The notes: generated from the letters alone by a model not told the origin. A stretch of 64,000 bases of DNA from Microbacterium atlanticum (GCF_015277815.1 NZ_CP063813.1:3100001-3164000), one strand, 5' to 3'; shown: positions 44,213-53,896, counted from the first letter of the stretch. Program-made: numbers and translations.

Positions 44213-45474
44213 GCGATGGGCTCCATGACCTCGAGCCCGCCGAGGAGGGGCCGCAGCACCTCGGGAACGGCGACCGAGCCGTCCTCGCGCTGGTGGGTCT
44301 CCAGCAGCGCGACGATCCACCGGGTCGTGGCGAGCGTCCCGTTCAGTGTCGCGACCGGCTGGGTCCTGCCGCCGTCGGGGCGATGGCGGATGTCGAGCCG
44401 GCGCGCCTGGTAGGTGGTGCAGTTCGACGTCGACGTGAGCTCGCGGTACGCCTGCTGCGTGGGCACCCAGGCCTCGATGTCGAACTTGCGCGCGGCGCTG
44501 GAGCCCAGGTCGCCGGCGGCCACGTCGATCACGCGGTAGGACAGGCCCAGATCCTGCAGCATGCCCTCCTGCATCTGGACGAGACGCTCGTGCTCGGCCT
44601 CCGCATCCTCGGGCGTCGTGTAGACGAACATCTCCAGCTTGTTGAACTGGTGCACCCGGATGATCCCGCGGGTGTCCTTGCCGTACGACCCCGCCTCGCT
44701 GCGGTAGCAGGTGGACCAGCCGGCGTAGCGCTTCGCGCCCGCCGAGAGGTCGAGAATCTCGCCCATGTGGTACCCGGCCAGCGGCACCTCGCTGGTGCCG
44801 ACGAGGTACAGGTCGTCGTCCTCGAGGTGGTAGACCTCGGCGGAGTGCTTGCCGAGGAACCCGGTGCCCTGCATGACCTCGGGGCGCACGAGCGTCGGCG
44901 GGATCATCGGCGTGAAGCCCGCCTGCACGGCCCGGTCCAGCGCGAGGTTCATGAGGGCGATCTCGAGGCGGGCGCCGATGCCGGTGAGGAAGTAGAAGCG
45001 GCTGCCCGACACCTTGGTGCCGCGCTCCATGTCGATCGCGCCCAGGCGCTCCCCGAGCTCGAGGTGGTCGCGCGGCTCGAAGCCGAACGCGGGAATCTCG
45101 CCGTGCGTGCGCAGCGTGACGAAGTCGTCCTCGCCGCCGGCCGGCACGCCGTCGATCACGATGTTCTCGAGCGCGGCGAAGGCGGCGGCGGATGCCTCCT
45201 CCGCGGCGGCCACCGCGTGCTGGGCCTGCTTCACCCGCTCGCTGAGGTCCTTGGCCTCGGCGACGAGCGCCGCCTTCTGCTCCTTGGGGGCCTGAGCGAC
45301 CTTCTTGCCGTGCGCGTTCTGCGCGGCGCGGAGCTCCTCGAACGCGGTGATCGCGGCGCGTCGCGCCCGGTCGGCCTCGCGTGCCGCGTCGACCGTCTCG
45401 GGCGACTCGCCGCGCGCCTCCTGCGAGCGCTTGACCAGCTCGGGATTGTCGCGGAGCAGCACGGGATCGATCAC
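44209..45474 (-). CDS. serS: Seryl-tRNA synthetase
   Basis: 421 residues with the full bacterial SerRS plan. An N-terminal antiparallel coiled coil (about residues 30-100) binds the long arm of tRNA-Ser. The class II motifs follow: motif 2 around [15 protein letters not shown] with [11 protein letters not shown], motif 3 around [15 protein letters not shown]. It charges tRNA-Ser with serine in the cytoplasm. Two tRNA-Ser genes, TGA and GCT, lie about 1 kb and 6 kb downstream. The start is GTG, six bases after a TAAGCT box and without a ribosome site, which suggests a leaderless mRNA. The downstream HAD gene overlaps by four bases. Confidence 0.96.
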   Translation of the reverse strand: MIDPVLLRDNPELVKRSQEARGESPETVDAAREADRARRAAITAFEELRAAQNAHGKKVAQAPKEQKAALVAEAKDLSERVKQAQHAVAAAEEASAAAFAALENIVIDGVPAGGEDDFVTLRTHGEIPAFGFEPRDHLELGERLGAIDMERGTKVSGSRFYFLTGIGARLEIALMNLALDRAVQAGFTPMIPPTLVRPEVMQGTGFLGKHSAEVYHLEDDDLYLVGTSEVPLAGYHMGEILDLSAGAKRYAGWSTCYRSEAGSYGKDTRGIIRVHQFNKLEMFVYTTPEDAEAEHERLVQMQEGMLQDLGLSYRVIDVAAGDLGSSAARKFDIEAWVPTQQAYRELTSTSNCTTYQARRLDIRHRPDGGRTQPVATLNGTLATTRWIVALLETHQREDGSVAVPEVLRPLLGGLEVMEPIA

Positions 45475-45480
45475 CCTGCA

Positions 45481-45486
45481 AGCTTA
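45481..45486 (-). promoter_or_regulatory. -10 box of serS (leaderless arrangement)
   Basis: On the minus strand TAAGCT (45486-45481) is followed by six bases and the GTG start of serS. This spacing places transcription start at or next to the start codon. Confidence 0.5.
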
Positions 45487-45559
45487 GTCGGCGCCCGCAC
45501 ACCGGCCCGGTGAGTGTCAAGCTCACCAGCGGATTGCACCGCACGCCCCCGTCGGGTCC

Positions 45560-45565
45560 TAATCT
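45560..45565 (+). promoter_or_regulatory. -10 box of the lipid-kinase gene (leaderless arrangement)
   Basis: TAATCT is followed by seven bases and the ATG at 45573, with no ribosome site between. Confidence 0.5.
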
Positions 45566-45572
45566 GTACGAC

Positions 45573-46892
45573 ATGGCGGCGGTATCGGGATCGGGCGAGG
45601 ACGCGGCCCGCGACGACGACGATCTCACTCCTCACCCGGCCGACGCCGTGTACGCGGACGGCCCGTCGACCGAGGACCTCGACCTCGCCGACGTCGCGGC
45701 CGAGCCGGCGGATGCGACCGCAGCCGAGGCATCCGCCACCGCCGACGCGGCGGAGGCCAAGGCGCCCGACCCCGCGCAGGCGGCCGAGCCGGACGAGGTG
45801 ATCCGCGAGCCGGAGGACGTCGAGCCCGATACGGCCGACGGCGAGACCGGCGAGGCGCGGCGGGTCGGGCCCGAGGGCGAGCCTCGCCCGATGGAGGAGG
45901 GCGCAGAGCGCCCGTCCCCCAAGGCGGCGCTGGTCTACAACCCGACGAAGGTCGACGCCGACGCGCTGCGCGAGACGGTGACGAGGCTGGCCGAGGAGGC
46001 CGGCTGGTCCGAGCCGCTGTTCTACGAGACGACGGTGGACGACCTCGGCGACGACGTGACGCGCGAGGCGCTGAAGGAGGGTGTCAACGCCGTCCTGGTG
46101 GCCGGCGGCGACGGCACGGTGCGCGCGGTGTCGGAGGCGATGAGCGGAAGCGGCGTGCCGCTGTCGATCGTGCCCAGCGGCACCGGCAACCTGCTGGCGC
46201 GCAACCTCAAGCTGCCGCTCACCGAGCCCGACGCCATGGTGCGTGCGGTCTTCGACGGCGACACGCTGTCGATGGACGTGGGGTGGACGGAGCTCGCCCG
46301 GCCCGACGGCACGACGGCGGAGCACGCGTTCGTGGTCATGGGCGGGATCGGCCTGGACGCCGCGATGATCGCCAACACCAACCCGCAGCTGAAGAAGACC
46401 GTCGGATGGGTCGCCTACGTCGACGGCGCCGCTCGGGCGCTCCCCAGCGCCAAGCCCTTCCGCGTCGTCTACGAGCTCCCCGGGCACCGCCTGCACTCCT
46501 CGCGGGTGCAGAGCGTGCTGTTCGCCAACTGCGGCAAGCTGCCCGCCGGCCTCGAGCTCATCCCCGAGGCCTCCGTCGCCGACGGGGCGCTGGACATCGT
46601 CATCTTCCAGCCGAAGGGCCCGTTCGGCTGGCTGTTCGTGTGGCGCCGGGTGGCGTGGGACAACAGCTTCCTGCGGCGGTTCCGCACCGGTCGCCGCGTG
46701 CTGGCGCTGCGCACCAAGGACAACTCCGTGCTCTACTCCCGCGGCGCCGGCATCGAGCTGGCCGCGCACGAGGCCCAGCCGGTGCAGCTTGACGGCGACG
46801 AGTTCGGCGAGGCGCTCTCGGTGAAGACCCGCGTGGAGCCGTCCGCGCTGCTCGTCGTCGTCCCCAAGGGGCACTCCACCGACGACCTCTGA
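45573..46892 (+). CDS. Diacylglycerol/sphingosine kinase-family lipid kinase
   Basis: 439 residues. The first 115 are an Ala/Asp/Glu-rich, Lys-poor region that looks disordered. The kinase domain follows: AALVYNPTKVDADAL starts the fold, and GGDGT (178-182) is the nucleotide-binding signature of the DAGK catalytic family. SGTGNLLARNL and GLDAAMIANTNP are further conserved blocks, and the C-terminal part carries PVQLDGDEFGEA. It likely phosphorylates a membrane lipid such as diacylglycerol or a polyprenol-linked intermediate. No membrane helix is predicted, although the FGWLFVWRRVAWDN stretch could be an amphipathic anchor. It is divergent from serS. Confidence 0.88.
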   Translation: MAAVSGSGEDAARDDDDLTPHPADAVYADGPSTEDLDLADVAAEPADATAAEASATADAAEAKAPDPAQAAEPDEVIREPEDVEPDTADGETGEARRVGPEGEPRPMEEGAERPSPKAALVYNPTKVDADALRETVTRLAEEAGWSEPLFYETTVDDLGDDVTREALKEGVNAVLVAGGDGTVRAVSEAMSGSGVPLSIVPSGTGNLLARNLKLPLTEPDAMVRAVFDGDTLSMDVGWTELARPDGTTAEHAFVVMGGIGLDAAMIANTNPQLKKTVGWVAYVDGAARALPSAKPFRVVYELPGHRLHSSRVQSVLFANCGKLPAGLELIPEASVADGALDIVIFQPKGPFGWLFVWRRVAWDNSFLRRFRTGRRVLALRTKDNSVLYSRGAGIELAAHEAQPVQLDGDEFGEALSVKTRVEPSALLVVVPKGHSTDDL

Positions 46893-47023
46893 CGGGGACA
46901 CTTCCGGGCCGGATCGGCGCCGGGGGGCCGCCCTCGAGCCCGCGAGCGGCCGATTCTGCCCGGGTCCTGCACGCCGTCTGTCAAGGCCCGTCGCCGCGCA
47001 CGCGCCGGCGGCATGATGGACCC

Positions 47024-48379
47024 ATGCCCGGACCCACGCTCGTCTGGTTCCGCGACGACCTGCGCCTCGCCGACAATCCCGCGCTGCGTGCCGCGCTCGA
47101 CCGCGGGGAGCCCGTGATCGGCCTGTACGTCCTCGACGACGAGAGCCCCGGCATCCGCCCGATCGGCGGGGCCGCGCGATGGTGGCTGCACCACTCGCTC
47201 GCCTCGCTCGGCGAGCGGCTGCAGGAGCGCGGCGGCACGCTGGTGCTGCGGCGCGGCCCCGCGGGGCGGGTGGTGCGGGAGACGGTGACGGATGCCTCCG
47301 CCGCGGCCGTCTTCTGGAACCGGCGCTACGGCGGCCCCGAGCGCGAGATCGACGCCGAGCTGAAGGTGGGCCTGCGCGGCGACGGGGTCGAGGTCGCCTC
47401 GTTCGCCGCCTCGCTCCTCTTCGAGCCGTGGACCGTGAAGACCGGCGCCGGGACGCCGTTCTCGGTGTTCTCGCCCTTCTGGCGCGCGTGCCAGTCGCTG
47501 CCGGCGCCGCGGGAGCCGCTGCCCGAACCGCGCGAGGTGCCGGCGCCGCGCCGGGCCGCGGCATCCGACTCCCTCGACGACTGGGGGCTGCTGCCCACGC
47601 GGCCCGACTGGGCGGGCGGGCTGCGCGAGACGTGGGAACCCGGTGAGCCCGCGGCGCGGCGGCGGCTGCGCGAGTTCCTCCGCGACGACCTCGCGAACTA
47701 CGACCGGGCCCGCGACGAACCCGCCGCGGGGGCGACCTCGCAGCTCTCGCCGCGCCTGCGATGGGGCGAGATCAGCCCGTACACGGTGTGGCACGAGGCG
47801 ATCGCGTCGGGCGGCGGCGGCCGGTTCCTGTCGGAGCTGGGCTGGCGGGAGTTCGCGTGGCATGTGCTGTACCACCATCCCGATCTGGCGACCAGGAACC
47901 TGCGGCCGGAGTTCGACGCCTTCCCGTGGCCGCGCCTGCGGCCCAGCGCCCTGGAGGCGTGGCAGCGGGGACGCACCGGCGTCCCGCTCGTCGACGCGGG
48001 GATGAAGGAGCTGTGGCGCACCGGCTACATGCATAATCGCGTGCGCATGGTCGCGGCATCCTTCCTCATCAAGAACCTGCTCATCGACTGGCGGCACGGC
48101 GAGGAGTGGTTCTGGGACACGCTCGTCGACGCCGACGGCGCCAACAACGCGTTCAACTGGCAGTGGGTCGCGGGATCGGGTGCCGACGCCGCGCCGTACT
48201 TCCGCATCTTCAACCCAGAGCTGCAGGCGAAGAAGTTCGACCCCGACGGCCGGTACGTCCGCGAGTGGGCGCCGGAGCACCTGCAGGGCGACGCGCCCGA
48301 GCCGATCGTCGACCTCGGCGACTCCCGGAAGGCGGCGCTGGCGGCCTACGAGCACGTCAAGCGCGCCGCGCGGTCCTGA
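47024..48379 (+). CDS. phr: Deoxyribodipyrimidine photolyase
   Basis: 451 residues of the class I photolyase/cryptochrome family. The N-terminal Rossmann-like antenna domain starts LVWFRDDLRLADNPAL. The helical FAD domain contains TSQLSPRLRWGEIS, ELGWREFAWHVLYHHP, GYMHNRVRMVAASFL and DADGANNAFNWQWVAGSGAD, the conserved FAD- and lesion-binding blocks. It repairs cyclobutane pyrimidine dimers with light. A CATGAT box six bases before the ATG and no ribosome site again suggests a leaderless start. It is a single gene between the lipid kinase and the convergent beta-galactoside operon. Confidence 0.94.
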   Translation: MPGPTLVWFRDDLRLADNPALRAALDRGEPVIGLYVLDDESPGIRPIGGAARWWLHHSLASLGERLQERGGTLVLRRGPAGRVVRETVTDASAAAVFWNRRYGGPEREIDAELKVGLRGDGVEVASFAASLLFEPWTVKTGAGTPFSVFSPFWRACQSLPAPREPLPEPREVPAPRRAAASDSLDDWGLLPTRPDWAGGLRETWEPGEPAARRRLREFLRDDLANYDRARDEPAAGATSQLSPRLRWGEISPYTVWHEAIASGGGGRFLSELGWREFAWHVLYHHPDLATRNLRPEFDAFPWPRLRPSALEAWQRGRTGVPLVDAGMKELWRTGYMHNRVRMVAASFLIKNLLIDWRHGEEWFWDTLVDADGANNAFNWQWVAGSGADAAPYFRIFNPELQAKKFDPDGRYVREWAPEHLQGDAPEPIVDLGDSRKAALAAYEHVKRAARS

Positions 48380-48411
48380 CGCGGCGGCGGCGCGGCGCCG
48401 CGCCACAGACT

Positions 48412-48472
48412 CGGAGATCGACGCGAGGTCGGAGCATCCGTCCCACACGGTCCGCGCGAGTGCCGATCTCCG
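48412..48472. terminator. Possible bidirectional terminator
   Basis: CGGAGATCG (48412-48420) and CGATCTCCG (48464-48472) are exact inverted repeats flanking a GC-rich loop of 43 bases with an extra CGCG pair inside. They lie between the convergent photolyase and binding-protein genes. A loop this long makes the call tentative. Confidence 0.35.
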
Positions 48473-48544
48473 ATTCCGTGGCGAGCGGTCTGCCGGAGCG
48501 CCGCCCCGGGACGAGGGCCCCGGGGCGGCGCGTGTGCGAGAGGA

Positions 48545-49876
48545 CTACTCCGCGACCGGGATCGACTGCGCCTCGAGGGTCGCGATCGTGGACTCCTGTC
48601 CCTTCTCGAGCGCCTCGGTGAGCGTGCCGGTCCCCGAGGCCGCGGCCTTGAAGCCGTCGGACACGTCGGCGTACGTCTGCGTCATCGTCGGGCCCCACAC
48701 GAAGTCGGGGTTGACCTGCTCGGCCGCCTCCGCGAAGACGTCGTAGATCGGCTGGCCACCGTAGAACTCCACGCCCTCGGTGAGGGTCGGCAGCTCCAGG
48801 CCGGCGGTGGTGGCGGGGTAGATCGCCGCGGTCTGGTTCAGCGACGTGAGCGCCTCCTCCGACGTGTTCAGCCACAGCGCGAACTTCGCCGCCTCGTAGA
48901 GGTGATCGGTGCCCTTGAACACCGCGATGGACGAGCCGCCCCAGTTGCCGGCGGCGGTCCCGCCGTCCTCCCACTGCGGCGCCAGCGCGACCGACCAGTT
49001 GCCGGCGGTGTCGGGAGCGCCCGACGAGATGGAGTTCGCACCCCAGACGGCCGAGTTCCAGGTCCACACCTCACCCGAGTTGTAGGCGTTGTTCCACTCG
49101 TCGGTCCACGCCGGGTAGCTCGAGACGAGGTCGTTCTCGAGGAGGTCCTGCCAGTAATCGGCGACCTTCACCGACTCGTCGCTGGTGAGCTCGACCGTCC
49201 ACGCGTCGCCGTCGTTGGCGAACCACTGGCCGCCCGCCTGCCACACGAAGCCGGCGAACTGGTTGATGTCGGTCTGCGAGAAGTTGGTGATGTAGCCGCC
49301 GGCCTCACGCACCTTCACGGCGGCCTCGCGGTACTCCTCCCACGTCGTGGGCACCTCGATGCCGTTCTGCTCGAACAGGTCGCTGCGGTAGAACAGCGCC
49401 ATGGGGCCCTGGTCCTGCGGCACGCCGTAGACCTCGTCCTCGGTGCCGAGCGTGACCTGCGACCACGTCCAGTCCAGGAACTGGTCGGAGGCCGCGACGA
49501 CGTCCTCGCAGGCGGCGAGGTTCTCGAGGCCGTCCTGCACGCGGAAGTTCGGCAGGGCGTCGTACTCGATCTGACCGAGGTCGGGGGCGTTGCCCGCCTC
49601 GAGCTGGTTGAAGAAGTTCTGGTAGGTGCCGGCGTTGCCCGACGGACCCGTCTGGACCTCGACCTGGATGTCGGGGTTCTCCTCGTTCCAGATGGCCACG
49701 GCGTCCTCGATGCCGGGGATCCAGCTGGTGAACGTGAGCGTGACGTCCTCGCCCGCGGGCTCGCAGGCTGCGGCCTCGCCTCCGCCCGATCCGGAGTCGC
49801 CCGCTGCGCACGCCGTCATGGCGAGCGCGACGGACGTGAGCAGGGCTGCGGTGACCGCTCGTTTCGTGTGACGCAT
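48545..49876 (-). CDS. Sugar ABC transporter solute-binding lipoprotein (beta-galactoside operon)
   Basis: 443 residues. The signal peptide ends in a lipobox (AMTAC, Cys23) and is followed by a Gly/Ser-rich tether. The mature protein shows family-1 sugar-binding features: VTLTFTSWIPGIEDAVAIWN, QLEAGNAPDLGQIEYDAL and GPMALFYRSDLFEQNGIEVP. It is the last gene of the operon GH42 - MalF - MalG - binding protein, 49 bp after the permease, with its own AAGGAA ribosome site. That may allow higher expression than the permeases. The presumed ligand is a galacto-oligosaccharide or arabinogalactan fragment, inferred from the GH42 enzyme. Confidence 0.9.
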   Translation of the reverse strand: MRHTKRAVTAALLTSVALAMTACAAGDSGSGGGEAAACEPAGEDVTLTFTSWIPGIEDAVAIWNEENPDIQVEVQTGPSGNAGTYQNFFNQLEAGNAPDLGQIEYDALPNFRVQDGLENLAACEDVVAASDQFLDWTWSQVTLGTEDEVYGVPQDQGPMALFYRSDLFEQNGIEVPTTWEEYREAAVKVREAGGYITNFSQTDINQFAGFVWQAGGQWFANDGDAWTVELTSDESVKVADYWQDLLENDLVSSYPAWTDEWNNAYNSGEVWTWNSAVWGANSISSGAPDTAGNWSVALAPQWEDGGTAAGNWGGSSIAVFKGTDHLYEAAKFALWLNTSEEALTSLNQTAAIYPATTAGLELPTLTEGVEFYGGQPIYDVFAEAAEQVNPDFVWGPTMTQTYADVSDGFKAAASGTGTLTEALEKGQESTIATLEAQSIPVAE

Positions 49877-49925
49877 GAGCTTTCCTTCTCTTGGTGGTGG
49901 TCCCGGATGCCGCCGGGTCGGGGGT

Positions 49926-50861
49926 CTACTTGAGGGCGCCGGTGCCGAGGCCCGTGCGCCAATAGCGCTGCAGCAGCAGGAACGTGATGATCAGCGGCAC
50001 GATCGACAGGAGCGACCCGACCAGCACGAAGGTGCGCAGCTCGGGGAACTGGTTGATCGTCGAGTTCCACGCGTAGAGGCCGTACGTGACGGGGAACAGG
50101 TCCTCGCTGCGCAGCATGATCAGCGGCAGGAAGAAGTTGTTCCAGATGGTGACGAACTGGAACAGGAAGACGGTGATGAGCGCGGGGAACATCAGCCGGA
50201 TCGACACGGTGAAGAACGTCCGCAGCTCGCCGGCGCCGTCCAGCCGGCTCGCTTCCAGCAGCTCGTCGGGGACGGATGCCTCGGCGAAGACGCGCGCGAG
50301 ATACACGCCGAACGGGCTCACCACGCTCGGCAGGAACACCGCCCAGAACGTGTCCGTCAGCTGCACGCGGCTGAACAGCAGGAACAGCGGAAGGGCGAGC
50401 GCCGTCGCCGGCACGAGGACGCCGCCGAGCACGACGTTGAAGATGGTCTCGCGCCCGGGGAACCGGTACTTCGCCAGCGCGTAGCCGCACATCCCCGCGA
50501 GGAGGGTCGCGACCACGGCGCCGAAGCCGGCGTACAGGATGCTGTTGAGGATCCACCGCAGGTACACGCCGTCGCGGTAGGAGAACAGCCCGGCGATGTT
50601 CTGGAAGAGCTGGAAGTCCGCGAACCACAGGGGGTTGGTGCTGAACAGGTCGCCGCGGCTCTTGGTCGACGCGACGAGCAGCCACCAGATGGGAACGAGG
50701 AAGTACAGCGTGAAGATCGCCATCACCAGCATGGCGCCGGTGCGCGACAGGATGCTCTCGCGCGGGCCGCGGGCGGTGGGGGCGGAGCCGCCGCGCGCCA
50801 GGGCGCGAGGGTTCACGGCGGGCGAGGTGGAGGTGGCGTCGGGCCCGGTCGCGGTGCTCAT
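49926..50861 (-). CDS. Sugar ABC transporter permease (MalG-like)
   Basis: 311 residues with a disordered N-terminal 35 residues and six membrane helices. The EAA loop is ELLEASRLDGAGELRTFFTV near residues 200-219. Its ATG overlaps the stop of the MalF-like gene by four bases (ATGA). The C-terminus (LLLQRYWRTGLGTGALK) is typical. It forms the channel together with the preceding permease; the ATPase must come from elsewhere in the genome. Confidence 0.92.
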   Translation of the reverse strand: MSTATGPDATSTSPAVNPRALARGGSAPTARGPRESILSRTGAMLVMAIFTLYFLVPIWWLLVASTKSRGDLFSTNPLWFADFQLFQNIAGLFSYRDGVYLRWILNSILYAGFGAVVATLLAGMCGYALAKYRFPGRETIFNVVLGGVLVPATALALPLFLLFSRVQLTDTFWAVFLPSVVSPFGVYLARVFAEASVPDELLEASRLDGAGELRTFFTVSIRLMFPALITVFLFQFVTIWNNFFLPLIMLRSEDLFPVTYGLYAWNSTINQFPELRTFVLVGSLLSIVPLIITFLLLQRYWRTGLGTGALK

Positions 50862-51805
50862 GCCTGGGCTCCCTTCCGGCGGGTGAGGCGGAGGAACGTG
50901 AAGGAGAGGATGAACGTCGCCAGGGCCAGCACGACCGAGAAGGCGGCCGCGAGCGACACGTTCGGGATCGAGCTGGTCGCGTAGATCGTCATGTTCGGCG
51001 TGTACGTGCTCGTCACCGCCGAGCTGAAGGAGCGGAACGTCTGCGGCTCGGCGAGCAGCTGGAGCGTGCCGATGATCGACAGCACGGCCGTCAGCACCAG
51101 GGCGGGTCGCACCAGCGGGATCTTGATGGACCAGGCGATGCGCGCCTGTCCGGCCCCGTCGATGCGGGCCGCCTCGTAGATGTCCGGCGGGATCGCCAGC
51201 AGCGTCGAGTAGATGATGAGCATGTTGTAGCCGACGAACACCCAGGTGACGACGTTGGCGATCGCCCACAGGACGAAGTCCGCCGACAGCAGGTTCACCT
51301 GGCTGGTGAGGGCCTCGAACGGCGACAGGTTGGGCGAGTAGAGGAAGCCCCACATGATGGCGGCGATCACGCCGGGCACCGCGTACGGCGCGAAGAAGGC
51401 CAGGCGGAAGAACTTCTTGCCGCGGATGAGCGGGGAATCCAGCAGCAGCGCGAACAGCAGCGCCAGGCCGAGCATCACCGGCACCTGCACGATGCCGAAG
51501 ATGAGCACGCGGGCCACCGACGTCCAGAACGCCTCGTTCTGGAACACGATCGCGTACTGCTGGAAGCCGCCGAACACCTCGGTCGCCGCGCCGAAGGTGC
51601 CCTCGCGCTCGACGACGAGCATCGACTGCCAGACGGCGACGCCGATCGGCACGAGGTAGAACAGCACGAACATGACCGCGAACGGTGCGACGAAGGCGAC
51701 GATCGCCCAGGGATGCTGGACGCGGCGGCGCCGGTCCTTCGGCCGCGCGGGGCCGGCGGCTCGGCCGCCGCGCGCGCGGGGCTGGGCGGTGGTGGGCGCA
51801 GTCAT
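50858..51805 (-). CDS. Sugar ABC transporter permease (MalF-like)
   Basis: 315 residues. The N-terminal 30 residues are Arg/Pro/Ala-rich and cytoplasmic, followed by six membrane helices and the EAA loop DIYEAARIDGAGQARIAWSI near residues 212-231. Both ends overlap its neighbours by ATGA, with GH42 upstream and MalG downstream, so three genes are translationally coupled. It imports the substrate of the GH42 enzyme. Confidence 0.92.
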   Translation of the reverse strand: MTAPTTAQPRARGGRAAGPARPKDRRRRVQHPWAIVAFVAPFAVMFVLFYLVPIGVAVWQSMLVVEREGTFGAATEVFGGFQQYAIVFQNEAFWTSVARVLIFGIVQVPVMLGLALLFALLLDSPLIRGKKFFRLAFFAPYAVPGVIAAIMWGFLYSPNLSPFEALTSQVNLLSADFVLWAIANVVTWVFVGYNMLIIYSTLLAIPPDIYEAARIDGAGQARIAWSIKIPLVRPALVLTAVLSIIGTLQLLAEPQTFRSFSSAVTSTYTPNMTIYATSSIPNVSLAAAFSVVLALATFILSFTFLRLTRRKGAQA

Positions 51806-53871
51806 GCCGCGCGCTCCTCTCTGATCACCCGAACCGCGCCGGCGGGGACCGCGAGGAGTCCCTCGACGGTGCTGCCGGTCACCAGCTCGGTGCCGTGGGC
51901 GTCGACGTCGATCGCCTCGGCGCTGTGGTTGACGATGAATCGCCACACGGTCTCGCCGTCGGTGCGGCGGATGATCTCGACCTCGGCCCCGGCGCCGGGC
52001 TCGCGCCGGACGCCTGCCGCGGTGACGACGCGGCGCACGAGATCCCGCAGGGCGGCGCGGTCGAGCAGGGTGGCGAGGTACCACGCGTCGCCGGCGGATC
52101 CCCCGCCGGCGCGACGGGTCACCGCCGGGCGTCTGGCGGCGGGACCGTCGGCGAAGCGGTCGACGACCTCGGCCTCGGTCGCCTCGAGCCGTTCCGCCCA
52201 GACCGTGGCGCCGGCACCCGACTCGAGGGCGATCCGCGTGCCGGGAAGCACGGGGGCGAACTCCTGGACGCGGATGCCGAGGAGCTCGCGCCACGCGCCG
52301 GGATAGCCGCCCGGTCGCACGCGGTCCTGCTCGTCGACGATGCCGCTGTAGAACGTGACGAGCGCGTGGGCGCCGGCGGCGACAGCCTCGTCGAGGGCTG
52401 CGGCATCCGCATCCGACACCAGGTACAGACCCGGAGTGACGACGAGCCGGTAGCCGGTGAGGTCGGCACCGGGCCGCACCACGTCCACGGTGACGCCGAG
52501 GTCGTGCAGCGCGCCGTAGAGCGCGTGCACCTGGTCGAGGTACTCGAGCGCGTGCGTCGGGCGGTTCTCGGCGTCGGAGGCCCACCAGGCCTCCCACGAG
52601 AACAGCAGTGCCACGTCGGCCTGCACGCGTGCGCCGGCGACCTCGTCGAGTGCCCCGACGATCCGGCCCAGTTCGAGCACCTCCCGCCAGAGGTCGGAAT
52701 CGGTGCCGGCATGCGGGAGGAGGGCCGAATGGAACTTTTCCGAGCCCTGCAGCGAGGCGCGCCACTGGAAGAAGCACACCGCGTCCGCGCCGCGCGCGAC
52801 GTGCGTCAGCGAGTTGCGCAGCAGCTGCCCGGGCTCCTTCGCGAGGTTGACCGGCTGCCAGTTGACGGCGCCGGTCGAGTGCTCCATAAGCAGCCACGGA
52901 TCTCCCCCGGCCAGCCCGCGGGTGAGGTCGGCGGCGAAGGCGAGCTCGGCGCGCGGCTCGCCGAGGCGGTGATCGAGGTAGTGGTCGTTGGCGATGACGT
53001 CCATCTCGGGCGCCCACGCCCAGTAGTCGAGGTCGCGGATGTGCGCGGTGACCATGAAGTTGGTCGTGATGGGCAGCGCGCTGTGCCGGCGGATCGCGGC
53101 CGCCTCCGCGCGGTAGTGGGCGAGCAGCTCGTCGGACGAGAAGCGGTGGAAGTCGAGCAGCTGCCCCGGATTGCGGCTGGACAGCGTCAGCTTCGGGGTG
53201 AGGATCTCGTCCCAGTCCGAGTAGCGCTGGCTCCAGAAGCTGGTTCCCCAGGCCCGGTTGAGCTCGTCGATCGAGCCATGGCGTGCGCGCAGCCAGCGGC
53301 GGAACGCCCGCGTGCTCTCCTCGCAGTGGCAGAGCGCATTGTGGCATCCGAGTTCGTTCGAGACGTGCCAGAGCGCGATCGCCGGGTGGCGACCGTAGCG
53401 CTGGGCGACCGCCTCGGCGAGGTCGACCGCGTACCGGCGGAACACCGGCGAACTCGGGCACCATGCCTGCCGGCCGCCCGGGAACCGCGTCGTGCCGTCC
53501 TCGACGACGGGGAGGACCTCCGGATGCCGGGTGGTGAGCCAGGGCGGGGGCGATGAGGTGCCGGTGCCGAGGTTCACCCGGATCCCCGCGTTATGGAGGA
53601 GCTCGATCACCTCGTCGAGCGCCGTGAAGTCGAAGGAGCCGTCCGCGGCCTGCAGGGCCGCCCAGCCGAAGATGTTGACGGCGACGAGGTCGACGCCGGC
53701 CTGCTGCATGAGCCGGACGTCTTCGCGCCACACGGCCGGATCCCACTGCTCGGGGTTGTAGTCGCAGCCGAACGCGATGCCCTGGTGCTCGAACCGGGGG
53801 CGTTCGCTCGCGAGCGCCGTCTCGGCCAGCGCCGGCGGGATCGGCGTCAAGGTCGGGGCGGAGTGGTCCAC
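51802..53871 (-). CDS. GH42 beta-galactosidase
   Basis: 689 residues. The GH42 opening GIAFGCDYNPEQWDPAVW leads into the barrel. The acid/base is Glu173 in SNELGCHNALCHC, where clustered cysteines match the zinc site of GH42 enzymes. The nucleophile is Glu330 in LLMEHSTGAVNWQ. A trimerisation/beta-galactosidase domain follows (ADVALLFSWEAWWA), then a small beta domain. Without a signal peptide it acts on imported beta-galactosides. The GTG start at 53871 has GGAG five to eight bases upstream; the longer frame upstream would run through the operators. It heads the ABC operon and is divergent from the LacI gene. Confidence 0.92.
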   Translation of the reverse strand: MDHSAPTLTPIPPALAETALASERPRFEHQGIAFGCDYNPEQWDPAVWREDVRLMQQAGVDLVAVNIFGWAALQAADGSFDFTALDEVIELLHNAGIRVNLGTGTSSPPPWLTTRHPEVLPVVEDGTTRFPGGRQAWCPSSPVFRRYAVDLAEAVAQRYGRHPAIALWHVSNELGCHNALCHCEESTRAFRRWLRARHGSIDELNRAWGTSFWSQRYSDWDEILTPKLTLSSRNPGQLLDFHRFSSDELLAHYRAEAAAIRRHSALPITTNFMVTAHIRDLDYWAWAPEMDVIANDHYLDHRLGEPRAELAFAADLTRGLAGGDPWLLMEHSTGAVNWQPVNLAKEPGQLLRNSLTHVARGADAVCFFQWRASLQGSEKFHSALLPHAGTDSDLWREVLELGRIVGALDEVAGARVQADVALLFSWEAWWASDAENRPTHALEYLDQVHALYGALHDLGVTVDVVRPGADLTGYRLVVTPGLYLVSDADAAALDEAVAAGAHALVTFYSGIVDEQDRVRPGGYPGAWRELLGIRVQEFAPVLPGTRIALESGAGATVWAERLEATEAEVVDRFADGPAARRPAVTRRAGGGSAGDAWYLATLLDRAALRDLVRRVVTAAGVRREPGAGAEVEIIRRTDGETVWRFIVNHSAEAIDVDAHGTELVTGSTVEGLLAVPAGAVRVIREERAA

Positions 53872-53896
53872 GGTGCTCCAGGGGATCGTCGTTGAT

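Noticed and set aside
43196..44413. 405-codon plus-strand frame opposite the HAD phosphatase and serS
   Set aside because: Antisense shadow; the HAD and SerRS motifs on the minus strand are complete and in frame.
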